Numbered from the stretch's first letter, positions 43,825 to 56,642 are shown. The stretch: DNA of 64,000 nucleotides from Bubalus kerabau (GCF_029407905.1 NC_073628.1:15405501-15469500); one strand, 5' to 3'. Translations and numbers: made by a program. The notes: a model not told the origin generated them from the letters alone.

Positions 43825-44730
43825 AATTTGAAAAGAGTACATTTGGAGAAGTGATGATAAATTCTTTTGGACCTGTTGAAGTACCTATGGGAGATCTCTA
43901 TGTGGATATTTATTTTGTGGATCAGAAAACTTTTAATGGAATGAGTTAAAACACTATTTCAAAACAAAACAAATTCTAAAGTAAGGCAGCTTCAGAGTTA
44001 ATTACTCTGCAATTCAGTGACATCATCAAGAGCCTCAGTTCTCAACTTTTTGCTTTGCCATCCTTAAGTTAACTCTTATTGTGGTTCCGAGGTGACGTGC
44101 CACAATTCTAAGCCTTAAGTCCAGACATGAAAACACCTAACTGAATTTTGTGTGCCTTTTTTTTTTTTAATCACCCTAACCCCTGAAGCAAGCTCTATTC
44201 CTTTTAGCCAGATAAACATTTTAATGTTTTCTTGGTTTTCTTTTACCTAAATAGACCTATTATGTCTATGTTGCAATTGGAACTTATGATTATCTTATGT
44301 GACAAATGGATTTTACTGCTCTTTGATGTGCAAATTTGAATACACAAACCATGTCTCTGGCCTGGCTCAGAAAAGCAGCCTGTTCACCTTGTTGAGCCTT
44401 TTCTATTATTAGGTTCTTGTCTAAAAATTTCTAACCATCTCCTGATTTAACATTAAATGTTAAGGCATTTAAAAACATTTATAATTTTTCTGAATTTGCC
44501 TATGAAGGAGGGAGTAGCTAAGGAAAAATTTCCAGATTTTTAGAGGAGATGAATCAAAAATAAGTACTAGATTTTAAGCTCTGGGTGAATGGTTAATTAA
44601 AAGCATCTATCATTAGCAGTTAGAAATCCTATAGTGGAGTGTCAGCTGAGAAGAATTTGAGTTGTTTCAGGCAGTGAATTTGAAAAATAGCAGACATATC
44701 CAGATGGAATTGTCTAGCATTCTCGCTGAT
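43825..44730. other. Intron 1, nothing recognised
   Basis: AT-rich; T11 run near 44159. Confidence 0.45.
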
Positions 44731-44734
44731 CATA

Positions 44735-44811
44735 CAGAGGAGCCTGGTGGGCTACATACAGTCCATGGGGTCACAAAGAGTCGGACACAACTATGACTGA
44801 GCCCACATGCA
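44735..44811 (+). repeat. BovA 3' fragment
   Basis: Only the last part of a BovA body (GAGGAGCCTGGTGGGCTACA to GACTGAGC) is present. Confidence 0.8.
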
Positions 44812-45059
44812 CTAGCTCATCATAAGAGGCCCAGAATTGGAGTTCAGGAAGGGTGCTGGGGTTAGAGATTTGAGACAAATTGAGCCAAAGGTGATAGAGA
44901 CCTGTCAACAGAGATTCATCACTCAGTGCTATATGGCGTTCTTCTGTGTGTGCTGTGTGCTAGGCACTGGGCACTTCCCGCGTACTTGTTTATCTTGCTT
45001 GACTCCTGCCACATTTAACTAGTTTAAGGGCATCCAGTAAGTTCAGTGATACAGACATG

Positions 45060-45360
45060 ATTAAGATCCAAGTTTGTAGAGGAAAATAAATACTATATGA
45101 TACTGCTTATATGTGGAATCTTAAAAAAAACAAAAACTAATGACTATAACATAAAAGAAGCAGACTCACAGATCCAGAGAACAGATTAGTGATTACCAGT
45201 TGGGGTGGGTAATATAAAGGTGCGGTGAGTCAGAGGTACAAGCTATTGGCTATAAGACAGACTCAAGTATGTGTTATACAACATGGGGTATATAGCCAAT
45301 ATTTTGTAATAACTTTAAATGGAAAGTGACCTTTAAAATTGTGTAAAAATAAAGCAGTTT
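45060..45360 (+). repeat. L1 LINE 3' end
   Basis: CTTATATGTGGAATCTTAAAAA, AAGCAGACTCACAGATCCAGAG and GGTATATAGCCAATATTTTG. Artiodactyl-age L1. Confidence 0.75.
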
Positions 45361-45374
45361 TTTAATTTTAAAAA

Positions 45375-45503
45375 AATTCCCTGGAGGTCCAGCGGTTAGG
45401 ATTCTGAGCTTCTTACTGCAGGAGGCATAGATTCAGTTCCTGGACCCCTGGTCAGGGAGCTGAGATCCCACAAGCCATTTAACACAGCCAAAAAAAAAAA
45501 AGA
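45375..45503 (+). repeat. CHR-type tRNA SINE, short form
   Basis: AATTCCCTGGAGGTCCAGCGG head and A-rich end, between two L1 pieces. Confidence 0.82.
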
Positions 45504-45504
45504 G

Positions 45505-45775
45505 GACACCGAAGCAGATTCACAGACATAGAGAACAAGCTTATGGTTACCAAAGGAGAGGGATGGAGAAACAAATTAGAAATTTGAGATTGTAACAGAT
45601 ACAAACTACTATACATAAAACAGATAAGCAACAAGGATTTGCTGTATATATAGCAGGGAATTGTGCCCAAAACCTTGTAATAACCTACAATGGAATATAA
45701 TCTGCAAAAAAAAAAAACACAAACCCTGAATCACTGTCCTCTACCCTTGAAACTAATACAGTATTATAAATTAAC
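45505..45775 (+). repeat. L1 LINE 3' end
   Basis: CAGATTCACAGACATAGAGAAC, AACAAGGATTTGCTGTATATA and CTTGAAACTAATACAGTATT. Similar region to the preceding L1 but a different copy. Confidence 0.75.
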
Positions 45776-45877
45776 TATTCTTGAATAATAAGCAGATTAG
45801 AAAACAGTAGAAACCACAAATATCCAGATTTGTCTGAAGTACAAAGCAATGCTCTTCCTACTATATAAACTATTTCT

Positions 45878-46149
45878 GCTGCTGCTGCTAAGTCGCTTCA
45901 GTCGTGTCCAACTCTGTGCGATCCCATAGACAGCCTCCCACCACACTCCCCCATCCCTGGGATTCTCCAGGCAAGAACACTGGAGTGGGTTGCCATTTCC
46001 TTCTCCAGTGCATGAAAGTGAAAAGTGAAATTGAAGTCGCTCAGTTGTGTCCAACTCTTAGCAACCCCATGGACTGCAGCCTACCAGGCTCCTCCATCCA
46101 TGGGATTTTCCAGGCAAGAGTACTGGAGTGGGGTGCCATTGCCTTCCCC
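45878..46149 (-). repeat. Bov-A2 SINE (dimer)
   Basis: GCT tail plus two antisense BovA monomers. Perfect 11-base TSD AAACTATTTCT (45867-45877 and 46150-46160). Confidence 0.96.
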
Positions 46150-46160
46150 AAACTATTTCT

Positions 46161-47445
46161 AGGCAACATTAATTTATTAATTGATACTGAATAGGGTATA
46201 GTAAAATAAAGAATGCTTAGTTATACATGAGGTGGAGAAGTCTGTTATTGGACTTGGGCAATGTGAAAAGACAATTTAATTAATGCGTTATACTGTGTCA
46301 AAAGACTTAATGTATTTATCCTTATAGCAGTTTATCATTCAAAGGGACATGGATACCAGGAGTATCTATCTATTACATATATCTAGAATTTAAAACCTTA
46401 ATAGCAATTGAGTTATGATGTATGATATATATTGCTCATTGGGGAGATGTGAAATAGTAGTTTCTAAGAAAATTCAAATTAAGAGGTGTTTTTTAAAAGA
46501 GCTTATTGTATATTTCTATACAGATTGAAGAGTTGTAACTATAAACATATTTTTGGGGGGCAGTCAGATAATCATAATCGGCTGTTTGGTATTTTCACAG
46601 TCGCCTTTTCCTCTTTAGGTTATTTTGCAGCAAAGACTAAACTCAGCTTTTAAAATTCTGGTCCAACAGCAGTTTCTTTATTTCAAACATCATTTTGTTA
46701 CAGAATTTGCCTAACTAAATCTTTGACAATTTAAAAAGGTATTTAATGAGTCCTAATGAAGCGACTTAGCAGCAGCAGCAGCAGCAACCTTTTCCTATCC
46801 CAAGCTGTTTCCAATTGTTCCTATATGGAAACAGTTATTCGTATCCTATTATGAAATCAATGGAAAGAGTACTTGTTGTAATTTAGGAGTACTGGTTGCA
46901 GGTCCTATTTTTAACTGTATTTTTGTATAAAACAGTAGACTCCAAGAATCAAGTAATCTGAGGCTCCACTCCTGTCTTCCATTGAGTTGTAACTGGTTAA
47001 CCTTTCTGGGCTTTTTAGTATAGTATTTATATTTAGCACCTGATAATGTTTGTTGAACTAAACTTTTTAAACCATAATCTTCTTTCAGCTTTAAAATTCA
47101 AGTTCCTTCATTCTATTTTCTGAGAGTTTTTTCCCCATTAAAGGGGAAAATTTGCCTCTTTTTGACCTATTCCTCCATTATCTCTTTAAGCTCTAAGATA
47201 ATGATCAAGCCATGAAAAGTAATATCTGTAGAGTAAGAGAATGAAAACTATCAGTTCCAGAGACATAGCTCACAGTCCGGCATACAGTTCCTCTGGAAAC
47301 ACTTAATATAGTATTGACTGTATAAAAGTGTAATGTTTTTCCATAGTTGTCTGTATCTTCAAATACTGTTGATGGCCAGAGTTCCTGTTCTTGACCAGTT
47401 TGAGTCAGGAGTCTTCAAAGGACTGGGTCTTATCAGAGGTTTTTG
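46161..47445. other. Intron 1, mostly nothing recognised
   Basis: Unique AT-rich DNA except for a tiny Bov-A2 tail at 46757-46786. Confidence 0.45.
46757..46786 (+). repeat. Bov-A2 tail-only fragment
   Basis: TGAAGCGACTTAGC followed by AGC repeats is exactly the last 30 bases of Bov-A2, with no body upstream. Confidence 0.7.
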
Positions 47446-47485
47446 TTTTTGTTTTTAATTGGAGGCTAATTACTTTACAATAATT
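47446..47485 (-). repeat. Ruminant L1 3' end, left piece
   Basis: TTAATTGGAGGCTAATTACTTTAC is the antisense ruminant L1 terminus. It resumes at 49339 after the BovB. Confidence 0.7.
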
Positions 47486-49338
47486 ATGTAAATGTAAGCA
47501 AAGGAGAAAAGGAAAGATATATGCATCTGAATGCAGAGTTCCAAAGAATAGCAAGAAGAGATAAGAAAGCCTTCCTCAGCGATCAATGCAAAGAAATACA
47601 GGAAAACAACAGAATGGGAAAGACTAGAGATCTCTTCAAGAAAATTAGCGATACCAAGGGAACATTTCATGCAAAAATGGGCTCGATAAAGGACAGAAAT
47701 GGTATGGACCTAACAGAAGCAGAAGATATTAAGAATAGGTGGCAAGAATACACAGAAGAACTGTACAAAAAAGATCTTCATGACCCAGATAATCACGATG
47801 GTGTGATCACTGACCTGGAGCCAGACATCCTGGAATGTGAAGTCAAGGGGGCCTTAGAAAGCATCACTACGAACAAAGCTAGTGGAGGTGATGGAATTCC
47901 AGTTGAGCTATTTCAAATCCTAAAAGATGATGCTGTGAAAGTGCTGCACTCAATATGCCAGCAAATTTGGAAACTCAGCAGTGGCCACAGGACTGGAAAA
48001 GGTCAGTTTTCATTCCAGTCCCAAAGAAAGGCAATGCCAAAGAATGCTCAAATTACCGCACAATTGCACTCATCTCACACGCTAGTAAAGTAATGCTCAA
48101 AATTCTCCAAGCCAGGCTTCAGCAATACATGAACCGTGAACTTCCAGATGTTCAAGCTGGTTTTAGAAAAGGCAGAGGAACCAGAGATCAAATTGCCAAC
48201 ATCCGCTGGATCATGGAAAAAGCAAGAGAGTTCCAGAAAAACATCTATTTCTGCTTTATTGACTATGCCAAAGCCTTTGACTGTGTGGATCACAATAAAC
48301 TGGAAAATTCTGAAAGAGATGGGAATACCAGACCACCTGATCTGCCTCCTGAGAAATTTGTATGCAGGTCAGGAAGCAGCAGTTAGAACTGGACATGGAA
48401 CCACAGACTGGTACCAAATAGGAAAAGGAGTACATCAAGGCTGTATATTGTCACCCTGCTTATTTAACTTCTATGCAGAGTACATCAGGAGAAACGCTGG
48501 GCTGGAAGAACCACAAGCTGGAATCAAGATTGCCGGGAGAAATATCAATCACCTCAGATATGCAGATGACACCACCCTTATGGCAGAAGGTGAAGAGGAA
48601 CTAAAAACCTCTTGATGAAGGTGAAAGAGGAGAGTGAAAAAGTTGGCTTAAAACTCAAAATTAAGAAAACAAAGATCATGGCATCTGTTCCCTTCAGTGC
48701 ATGGGAAATAGATGGGGAAACAGTGTCAGACTTTATTTTTGGGGGCTCCAAAGTCACTGCAGATGGCGATTGCAGCTATGAAATTAAAAGATGCTTACTC
48801 CTTGGAAGAAAAGTTACGACCAACCTAGATAGCATATTGAAAAGCAGAGACATTACTTTGCCAACAAAGGTCCATCTAGTCAAGGCTATGGTTTTTCCAA
48901 TGGTCATGTATGGATGTGAGAGTTGGACTGTGAAGAAAGCTGAGCGCCGAAGAATTGATGCTTTTGAACTGTGGTGTTGGAGAAGACTCTTGAGAGTCCC
49001 TTGGACTGCAAGGAGATCCAACCAGTCCATTCTGAAGGAGATCAGCCCTGGGATTTCTTTGGAAAGAATGATGCTGAAGCTGAAAATCCAGTACTTTGGC
49101 ACCTCATAAGAAGAGTTGACTCATTGGAAAAGACTCTAATGCTGGGAGGGACTGGGGGCAGGAGGAGAAGGGGATGACAGAGGATGAGATGGCTGGATGG
49201 CATCACTGACTTGATGGACGTGAGTCTGAGTAACTCCAGGATTTGGTGATGGACAGGGAGGCCTGGCGTGCTGCGATTCATGGGGTCGCAAAGAGTCGGA
49301 CACAACTGAGCGACTGAACGGAACTGAACTGAACTGAT
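47486..49338 (+). repeat. BovB LINE, 1.85 kb copy with whole RT core
   Basis: The longest sense BovB here. It starts in the linker (frame 47521-48093, 190 codons, ending in GDGIPVELF-type RT sequence). The next frame (47955-48386) has NYRTIALIS and RT motif A, FIDYAKAFDCVDH, with catalytic D103. A frame loss of about two bases near 48300 leads to QGCILSPCLFNFYAEYI and LRYADDTTLMAE (48136-48615), then the C-terminus (48612-49109) and ACTGA tail. Endonuclease absent; frames broken, so inactive. Young subfamily. Confidence 0.95.
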
Positions 49339-49500
49339 GGTGGTTTTTGCCATACATCAACATGAATCAGCCACGCATGTGCATGTGTCCCCCCATCCTG
49401 AACCCACCTCCCTCCCCACCCTATCCTTCTGATTGTCCCAGAGACTGGCTTTGAGTGCCCTGCTTCATGCATCGAACTGGCACTGGTTATCTATTTACCA
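49339..49500 (-). repeat. Ruminant L1 3' end, right piece
   Basis: TTTTTGCCATACATCAACATG, TCAGCCACGCATGTGCATG and CCATCCTGAACCCACC are the antisense continuation of the L1 at 47446. Confidence 0.78.
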
Positions 49501-50470
49501 GAGGTTTTGTGATTGCTCTTAGTCAGTTGTGAGTTAAAGCTAGAGCTATTGTATAGAACCATTACTAATGTACAGTACAACTAACAGTTGTGGCAATTGT
49601 GAATTATTTATGTGTTTGTGATTATCATGGTTACTTCTATTTTATTCTATCCATGAATAAATTTTTAATAAAAAAGATGAGTCAGCTAGGTGTCAATTGC
49701 ATGTCCATATTGCCTATAAGCAAGAATGATTCCATGAAAAAATTTGTAGTAACATACAGTGTGATTCTGTAAATTTTACCTACCTATGTGCTGCTTTTTT
49801 AATATTGCCTGTGGAGTAGAGAAAAAGAAAAATAAAATCAGGATTCCTTCTTATTAAATAAAGCTCAATTTTTAAAAGTGAAATTGAACATACTTTCTTT
49901 ATATAAAATGAAGTTTCTTGATATATTTAAATGATAAGCTTATTTCTTACACACTTTGTAAGATTCTTTTGGGACTATCATGCCAAAGTAAAGTCTGTAA
50001 TGCTTTTGTTCTCTGCAGTTCTTTTGAGTGTTGTCAAAATCGATCCTTGTCAATGACAAAATTTTAGAAATAGATAATGGTGCTATCTGCACAGCAGTGT
50101 GAATGAACTTATATGCCACTAAACTGACGATTTAAAATGGTTACAATGGTAAATTTTATGTTAACATATATTGAGCACAGTTTTTAAAATCTGCCCTTGC
50201 CCATGGTGGTGTATCATACATGTGAATATCCTCTGTCATATGTTCCATGGCTAAATTAAAATACTGGTGGTAGTTTCCAACTTGGAAAAGAGAAATGTGA
50301 ACAGCTTAAAGTGGTAGCCACTCTTAAGATGATACAGAATTTTACAATTGTGATAATTTGTGTCAAATGATTTAAGTATTAGAAGGCTATGGAACTAGAT
50401 GACCTCTAAGATTGATCTCTACCTGGAGATTCTTCGAATTTGTAAATAAATCGTGCTTTCATTAGTTAGG
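49501..50470. other. Intron 1, nothing recognised
   Basis: About 1 kb of AT-rich unique DNA. Confidence 0.45.
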
Positions 50471-50474
50471 CAGA

Positions 50475-50865
50475 GGATGAATATGTAAATAAAATATACA
50501 ATGGGATATTATACAGTCTTTAAAAAGGAGGGGAATTCTGGTACATGCTACAGAGTGGATGAAGACTTTGTGCTAAATGAAATAAGCCAGTTGCAAAAGG
50601 ACAACTATTTGATGCTTCCACTTATATGATGTACCTAGAATAGGAAAATTCATAGAGAATTAGAAGGGTGGCTGCCGGAGTCTGGTAGAGAGTGGAGGAT
50701 GAGGAGTGAGGAGTTATTGTTTGATGGATACTGTCATTTCAGAATGATGAAAAGTTCTGGACATACTGGTGATGGTTGCACAACAGTGTGAATGTCCTTA
50801 AAGCCCTGTACTGTACACTTTAAAATGACAAATTTTGTTTTATTTTGCCACAATATAAAAAACCT
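50475..50865 (+). repeat. L1MB-type LINE 3' end
   Basis: ACAATGGGATATTATACAGTC, GAATAGGAAAATTCATAGAG, GGTGATGGTTGCACAACAGTG and CTGTACACTTTAAAATG. Confidence 0.75.
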
Positions 50866-50869
50866 TTAT

Positions 50870-51145
50870 TAACTGCAGATTAGTTAAATAACTGAGAATG
50901 TGGGCATTTTCATTTATAATAGAGTTTTGGAGAACTTTTTTTAAATGAAGTGATACGTGCACATTACTAGTTCAGTACAAGTGCTCTTTTGCATATTACT
51001 TTAAATGTGTCTAGTGTGATTGAGGAGCTGAATTTTCAATTTAATTTAGTTTAATTGATTTAAATTAAAATTACCACATGTGAATGGCAGTTCCTTCGTT
51101 GGACAGTATAATTCTGTATTTTTTTCATCCTTTTATAATACTTTA
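50870..51145. other. Intron 1, nothing recognised
   Basis: AT-rich unique DNA. Confidence 0.4.
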
Positions 51146-51149
51146 AACC

Positions 51150-52330
51150 TCCTTATATCATTATTTTGAAATGAGTGTCTTATGGATAGTATGTAGTTGG
51201 CTCATGTTTTTAAAATATCCATCCTACCAATCTTTGTCTTCTAGTTGTTTTTATTGGGACTGTGTACATTCAAGGAAATTATTGATATGTTGAGACTTAA
51301 GTAGGCCATTTTATTTTTGTTTTTATTTGTTCCCTCTGTTCTTTGTTTCTATTATTTTCCTGCCTTCCTGTGGCTTATTGTACCTTTTTGAAAATTCCAT
51401 TTTGATCTATCCTTGGTGTTTTGAGGGCATGTCTTTTTATATATTATTTTGAATCTGCTCTAGGTATTATATATACATAAATAACTTTTCCCAGTCCACT
51501 GATGTCAACACAATATCAGTCTGAGTGAAGGCTTACCTCTTTTGAAGTTACACTCCCCTGTTTATAATTGTCTTAAATATTTACTTTACATACTTTGAGA
51601 ATCACATCAGCATTAGGATAGTTTTTGCTTCCATTATGTGAAACATAATTTAGAAAAGTCAGAGGAAGAGGGAAGACTATAACCTGTACAGTTGACCCTT
51701 GAACATGACAGCAGTTAGGGGCACTGAGCTGACTCTCTGCAGAGTAGATAATCTGTGTATAAGTTATAGTCAGCCCTTCGAATCTGATAGTTCTCTGTAT
51801 CCACGGTTCCACATCTTCAAATTCAGCCAACCGCAGACCTGGTAGTATTGTAGTATTCACTGTTGGAAAAACACCCACGTGTGAGTGGACTTGCACAGTT
51901 GAAAGACTCAGTTATATGTTTTTACTTTTCATTATTCCTTTCATTTCAAGAGCAATCTGAACTTATTCTTTGTGGGTGAATCTGCTGACGACAGCCGATT
52001 CTCTAGTTTTCATTCACATGAGAATGCGTTGATTTTCTCCTTCCTGAAGGGTATTTTTCTTGGCTGTAGTGTTCTTGGTTGGCTGTTCTTTATTTGGGTA
52101 CTTAGAAAGTGTTGTGTCACTTCCTTCTTACCTCATGGTTTCTGATGAGAAGTACTCCATTATTTGAATTGTTTTCCTCTTATAAGTAGGGAGTCATTCC
52201 CTTCTTGCTGCTTTTAAGATTTTTCCCTTTGTCTTTTTGTTTCCAGCAGTTTGTATCTGAGCATGGACTTACTTGAATTTATCTTGTTTAGGTGTGTTGA
52301 ACTTCTTAAATCTCTAGGTTTAGATTTTAA
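51150..52330 (-). repeat. L1M LINE ORF2 region, antisense, interrupted
   Basis: Antisense ORF2 features: GTACATTCAAGGAAATTATTG, TTCTGATGAGAAGTACTCC and AGATTTTTCCCTTTGTCTTT. A pogo-like transposon lies inside at 51688-51905. Confidence 0.65.
51688..51905. mobile_element. Tigger/pogo-like DNA transposon remnant
   Basis: Left end ACAGTTGACCCTTGAACATG and right end TGCACAGTTGAA; inner sequence (CAGCCCTTCGAATCTG, TCTGTATCCACGGTTCC) is typical of pogo-type non-autonomous elements. No transposase frame. Confidence 0.65.
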
Positions 52331-52334
52331 AATT

Positions 52335-52870
52335 AGTATACCATACCCTACATATTCACACATTTAAAGTGTACAGTTCAGTGACTTTTAGTGTATTCGC
52401 TGATTTGTGTATCAATTTTAGACCATTTTCTGTTATCTAAAAAAAAATCCTGAATCCCTTAGCTGTTAACCCCAAATTTCCCGCACTGCCCCCCCAACTC
52501 TAGGCAACCACTTATTTACTTTCTGTCTTTATAGATTTGCCTGTTTGGAACATTGCCTATAAATGGAATCATACAATAATATAGCCCTTTGTAACTGGCC
52601 TTTTCATGTAGCATGTTTTCAGATTTTATCCATGTTGTAGCATATATCAGTACTTAATTTCTTTGTTGTGAAATAATATTCCATTGTATAAATATACCAC
52701 ATTTTATTTGTCCATTTATCATGGTGGATATTTGGATTGTTTTCACTTTTTGAATATTATGAATAATACTGCTATGCTCTGTGAACGTGTGTCCGTACGT
52801 TTCTGTATGGACATGTTTTCTATTCTTTTCGGCAGGTGGGAGTTGCTGGGTTGTATCTAAAGGTCCCAGT
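52335..52870 (-). repeat. L1M LINE 3' region, antisense
   Basis: AAAGTGTACAGTTCAGTGAC, GGCAACCACTTATTTACTTTC, ATATTCCATTGTATAAATATACC and CATTTATCATGGTGGATATTTG in order. Confidence 0.72.
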
Positions 52871-52874
52871 GTTG

Positions 52875-53530
52875 CATCTGCTACTAAACACAGTCAACGA
52901 GTACAGACATTTTCGTATGTAAATTCCACCTGGATATTCCTGTTGGAGGCATCTTAAACTCAGAAAGATCAGAAACTTTCTTTTCTGTCCTTGATTGGTT
53001 TTAATGAGAATATAGGAGGGGAACAAAATTATATCTGGCATTTCCCAGTCTAATCTTCATCTTCCTCCCATCCCATACCTCCATCTTTATTATGCTGTGT
53101 ACCATATGTGTGTAACCATTACGTTGTACAAACATGATTTGCAGAAGATACTTAGAATTTATTTTATTTTTGTCTTCCACCATACATATAAATTTGTTCT
53201 GTAGGGTTAGTACTCCCTCCAATTCCTTGAAGGGCAAGTTATCATAACTTTTCTGGTCACTTTTAGGGAATAGAAACATTATTTTCAAGAACTAATAAAC
53301 TTAATTCAGAGTTAAAGGTTTTCTTATTTGCCCACCTCAGGCCTACTACAGGTCTGCAGTGGAAAGAGATTTGTTTGGCTTCCTTTTTCTTTCTGTTTTT
53401 CCCCTCTGCCTTTTTATTCTTCCGTATTTGGTGACTGTGGTTTCAGGCCCATCCAGGATTGGGATTGGGAGAGGCACAGGATTGAGTAAGAAGAAAGATC
53501 TCTAATAACAGTAGCAGCAGCACCAGGACT
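52875..53530. other. Intron 1, nothing recognised
   Basis: Minus-strand frames here have no domain. Confidence 0.45.
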
Positions 53531-53534
53531 GGTG

Positions 53535-53745
53535 TTCTGTAGCATTTATTTCATGCTGAGTACTGTTAAAAGCACTTCACATGTATCAGGCCAGTTAATC
53601 CTCAGAACTCTGAGGTAGGTTGTCTTACCCTGTCTCACTGCCGAAGAAATGAAGGTGCAGTCTAGTGACTTGCCTAAGGTCCCACATTGACACACAGCCG
53701 AACAGGGCGTGCACCCAGGGCTGGGGCTCCAGAGGATCCTTGCCA
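53535..53745 (+). repeat. MIR SINE
   Basis: AGCATTTATTTCATGCTGAGTAC, CAGTTAATCCTCAGAACTC, TGACTTGCCTAAGGTCCC and CACACAGCCGAACAGG form a near full-length MIR. Confidence 0.85.
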
Positions 53746-53749
53746 CTCC

Positions 53750-54780
53750 GGGTATTGCTTTTATTTACTGTTGGGAGGTGGTAAGCATACTTCCTAGTCT
53801 TGGCTAGAGTTTAAATCAGACTTGTATCCTTTAGATTTGTTTCAAGTGTGACACATTTTGCATAGACCTAAAACAAAGGGCAAACTTGCCTCAACTCCTT
53901 TCGCTTACAGGGGAGTAGAAGGGAGTGGGAAAGGGATTGGAACTCAAAACACACTGATCTCTCGCCACAGGACTCGTTTTCTGATATTTAACTCTTTACC
54001 TCCTTGCATAGGTTCCCTTGCACCTCACTTTGAAATGGTAGTATCTGTTGTTTGGAACCTCCACCCAAATTGCAATGGAGATGTTTTCAACATCCCGTTG
54101 CACATGGTCTCCAAATACACTATTTGATTTCTTGCCTTCACACCCTTGTTCATGCAGATGGTCCCTGGATTATGACTGTCACTTGCTTGAAGGCATGCTC
54201 CTGCCTGAACCATGTGATCTCCATCAAACTAAGTGCTCTTGGTGGCTGGACTTTTTAAAGAAGCCAGTTTACTGGGGTGTAGCAAATGAACAAAAAACTT
54301 GATGTAAAACCTTCCCATTTTTTTTCTTCTTCATCTCATTCCTATAAGAGAGAAATCAACAAGTATGTTGAATAATACTTTGGTTAGATCAATCCTAGCT
54401 GCTTGGTGTCTTATGATTACTTGTCTTTGGGAAAGTAGAATGGAGCAGGTTTATGTTTGAACTGTTACCTTTAATGTGGTTAATTGTTTCAGTGGCCTTA
54501 CCTGGCTGTCTTGGCACAAGGTTTTATGCCATTTATTGTGTTATCAGACCAAGAAGATTCTTAGATTGATCATTTTGTCCTCTTATATTAGAAATTCAGT
54601 GGATTATTTGTATCTATTCAGCTGGAAACATCGGAATGTCTTTTTTTTTTTAATCAGAATGTCTTTTTAAAAATTATTTCCCCTTCACATGTACATTTAC
54701 CTACAAAGAACATTCAAAGGGGTTGTTTATGTAATGGATTGATGTTTGAACTGACATTGACCTCTGCATCCTCACATTTA
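53750..54780. other. Intron 1, nothing recognised
   Basis: Short frames around 53858-54302 on both strands lack domains. A relatively repeat-poor kilobase. Confidence 0.45.
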
Positions 54781-54783
54781 GAG

Positions 54784-54991
54784 TAACTTCCCTGGTGGCT
54801 CAGACGGTAAAGCATCTGCCTACAATGAGGGAGACCTGGGTTCAATCCCTGGGTCGGGAAGATCTCCTGGAGAAGGAAGTGGCAACCCACTCCAGTATTC
54901 TTGCCTGGAAAATCCCGTGGACAGAGGAGCCTGGTAGGCTACAGTCCATGGGGTCACAAAGAGTCAGACACGACTGAGCGACTTCACTTTA
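54784..54991 (+). repeat. Bov-tA SINE
   Basis: AACTTCCCTGGTGGCTCAGACGG head with well-preserved BovA body ending GAGCGACTTCACTTT. Confidence 0.93.
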
Positions 54992-54994
54992 CAG

Positions 54995-55725
54995 TGCCAT
55001 TAACAGCAGTTGGCCAGTACAGTGCACCCGAGGCATGGCAGGATGGTGAGCACTCGCTGAGCTCGTGTGAGGTCCCATGAGAGCTTGGTGCACCTGTTTG
55101 CTTTATCACCTGCAGAGTTCTTTCATGAGGCCCTGCCCTCTGTGATTCTTCTTCTGCCTTGCACACTCAGAATGAAATGTTTCATTGTTTGCTTTCATGT
55201 AGCACTAGCTGTGTAGTCTTAATTAAGTACATATGTCATTTTCATAAAGACTGTAAGCTTAATGAGGTAAAGGACAATGTTTTACTTGTAATTGTGTTCC
55301 TCTCTTACATAATAAAGTTCCTCACATCTAATAAGTCAATTATTAAGTTTTCATTAGTGTAAACAAAATCAGTAGTATGGCTTCACCGTCCCAATACCCA
55401 GTTTAGTCTTATTTGTGCTGAGATAAGGAAGGTAAAGATAGTAAAGTTATGCTCAAGTTATAATTCTGCCATATCTGTCATATTGTATGCAACTCTTTGA
55501 ACCAGTCTTAAGGGAATATGGGAAGTGGAGATTGTTGCACAGAGCAAGGATATTCATTAAATTTTAAGAGGCACTTAGAGGGACAAGGGATGTTTAGCTT
55601 ATAGAAGAGAACCTTAGGAAAGAAATGTGACTGCCATCTTCAGTTTTTGAAAGCTTTTTCAAGGGGAAAGAAAAAGGCCTACTCTGCATGACTTTCGAGG
55701 TCCAAACCAGGAGAAACTGAAGCCT
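54995..55725. other. Intron 1, nothing recognised
   Basis: Unique DNA. Confidence 0.45.
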
Positions 55726-55729
55726 TAGT

Positions 55730-55935
55730 ATGTGTGTGCATGCTCAGATGCATCCAACTCTCTACCCCATAGAATGTAGCCTGCCATGCGCCTCTGTCCA
55801 TGGAATTTCCCAGGCAAGAATCCTGGAGTGGGTTGCCATGTCTTCCTCTAGGGGATCTTCCCTATCCAGGGATCAAACCCAGGTCTCCTGCATTGGGAGG
55901 TGGGTTCTTTACCACTGAGCCACCTGGGAAGCTTC
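55730..55935 (-). repeat. Bov-tA SINE
   Basis: Diverged antisense copy; the CATCCAACTCTCTACCCCATAG block shows a small loss relative to other copies, and it ends CACTGAGCCACCTGGGAAGC. Confidence 0.88.
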
Positions 55936-55939
55936 AAGC

Positions 55940-56640
55940 CCTATTACGGTGCTTTTTAAAAGAAAAAAAAATGTTTAATGTGAAAAAGAATAAACACCCA
56001 TATGTTTTGCATAAATATGAAGAAGCTACCATCTATACATGCAGACATCTTTCTGTGTACAGTTTCAAGAAGATCATGGCCCCTTAGTGAATCCATGAAT
56101 CTCTAGTTAAGATCTTATGTTCTCTTGCTGTGTGTGTGTGTTGGTGTGTACAAATACATACACATATGTATATATTTCACAAAGATGGTTATTGTCTGTG
56201 TACTCTGACATTTTTCACTAAACACATAACTACTACTATTGAGTTCACTGTATTTAGTGATTGTGCATTATTTAATGCTCAGAACCACACATTTTCCCAG
56301 GTCAATTAAATATTCATCAACTTTTAAACATCATTTTTTTTAAACTGGTAGCTCTAATTTTGAGGTATTTGAAACTTCTTTATCTGAAGATGGCTTACAA
56401 AAAATATTTCCCCGAATATGCTTTGTTTTGTATTTATTTTAGTACTTTTTTTTAAAGGTTATTTATCTTAGATAAAATAATAGCTATGTGTTTTCGTATT
56501 GGAAAAGTACTGTGATCAAACAGTAAAAAGACTCAGATCTTAGCTTCGGTTATCATTTGTTAGTCACTTAACTTCCCTGAGCATTATCTTTCTTATCTTT
56601 ATCAAGGGGCTAATATAAGCCTCCCTGACTTCAACTAGTG
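55940..56640. other. Intron 1 with short TG/TA repeats
   Basis: Imperfect TG and TA dinucleotides at about 56130-56178. Otherwise nothing. Confidence 0.45.
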
Positions 56641-56642
56641 GA

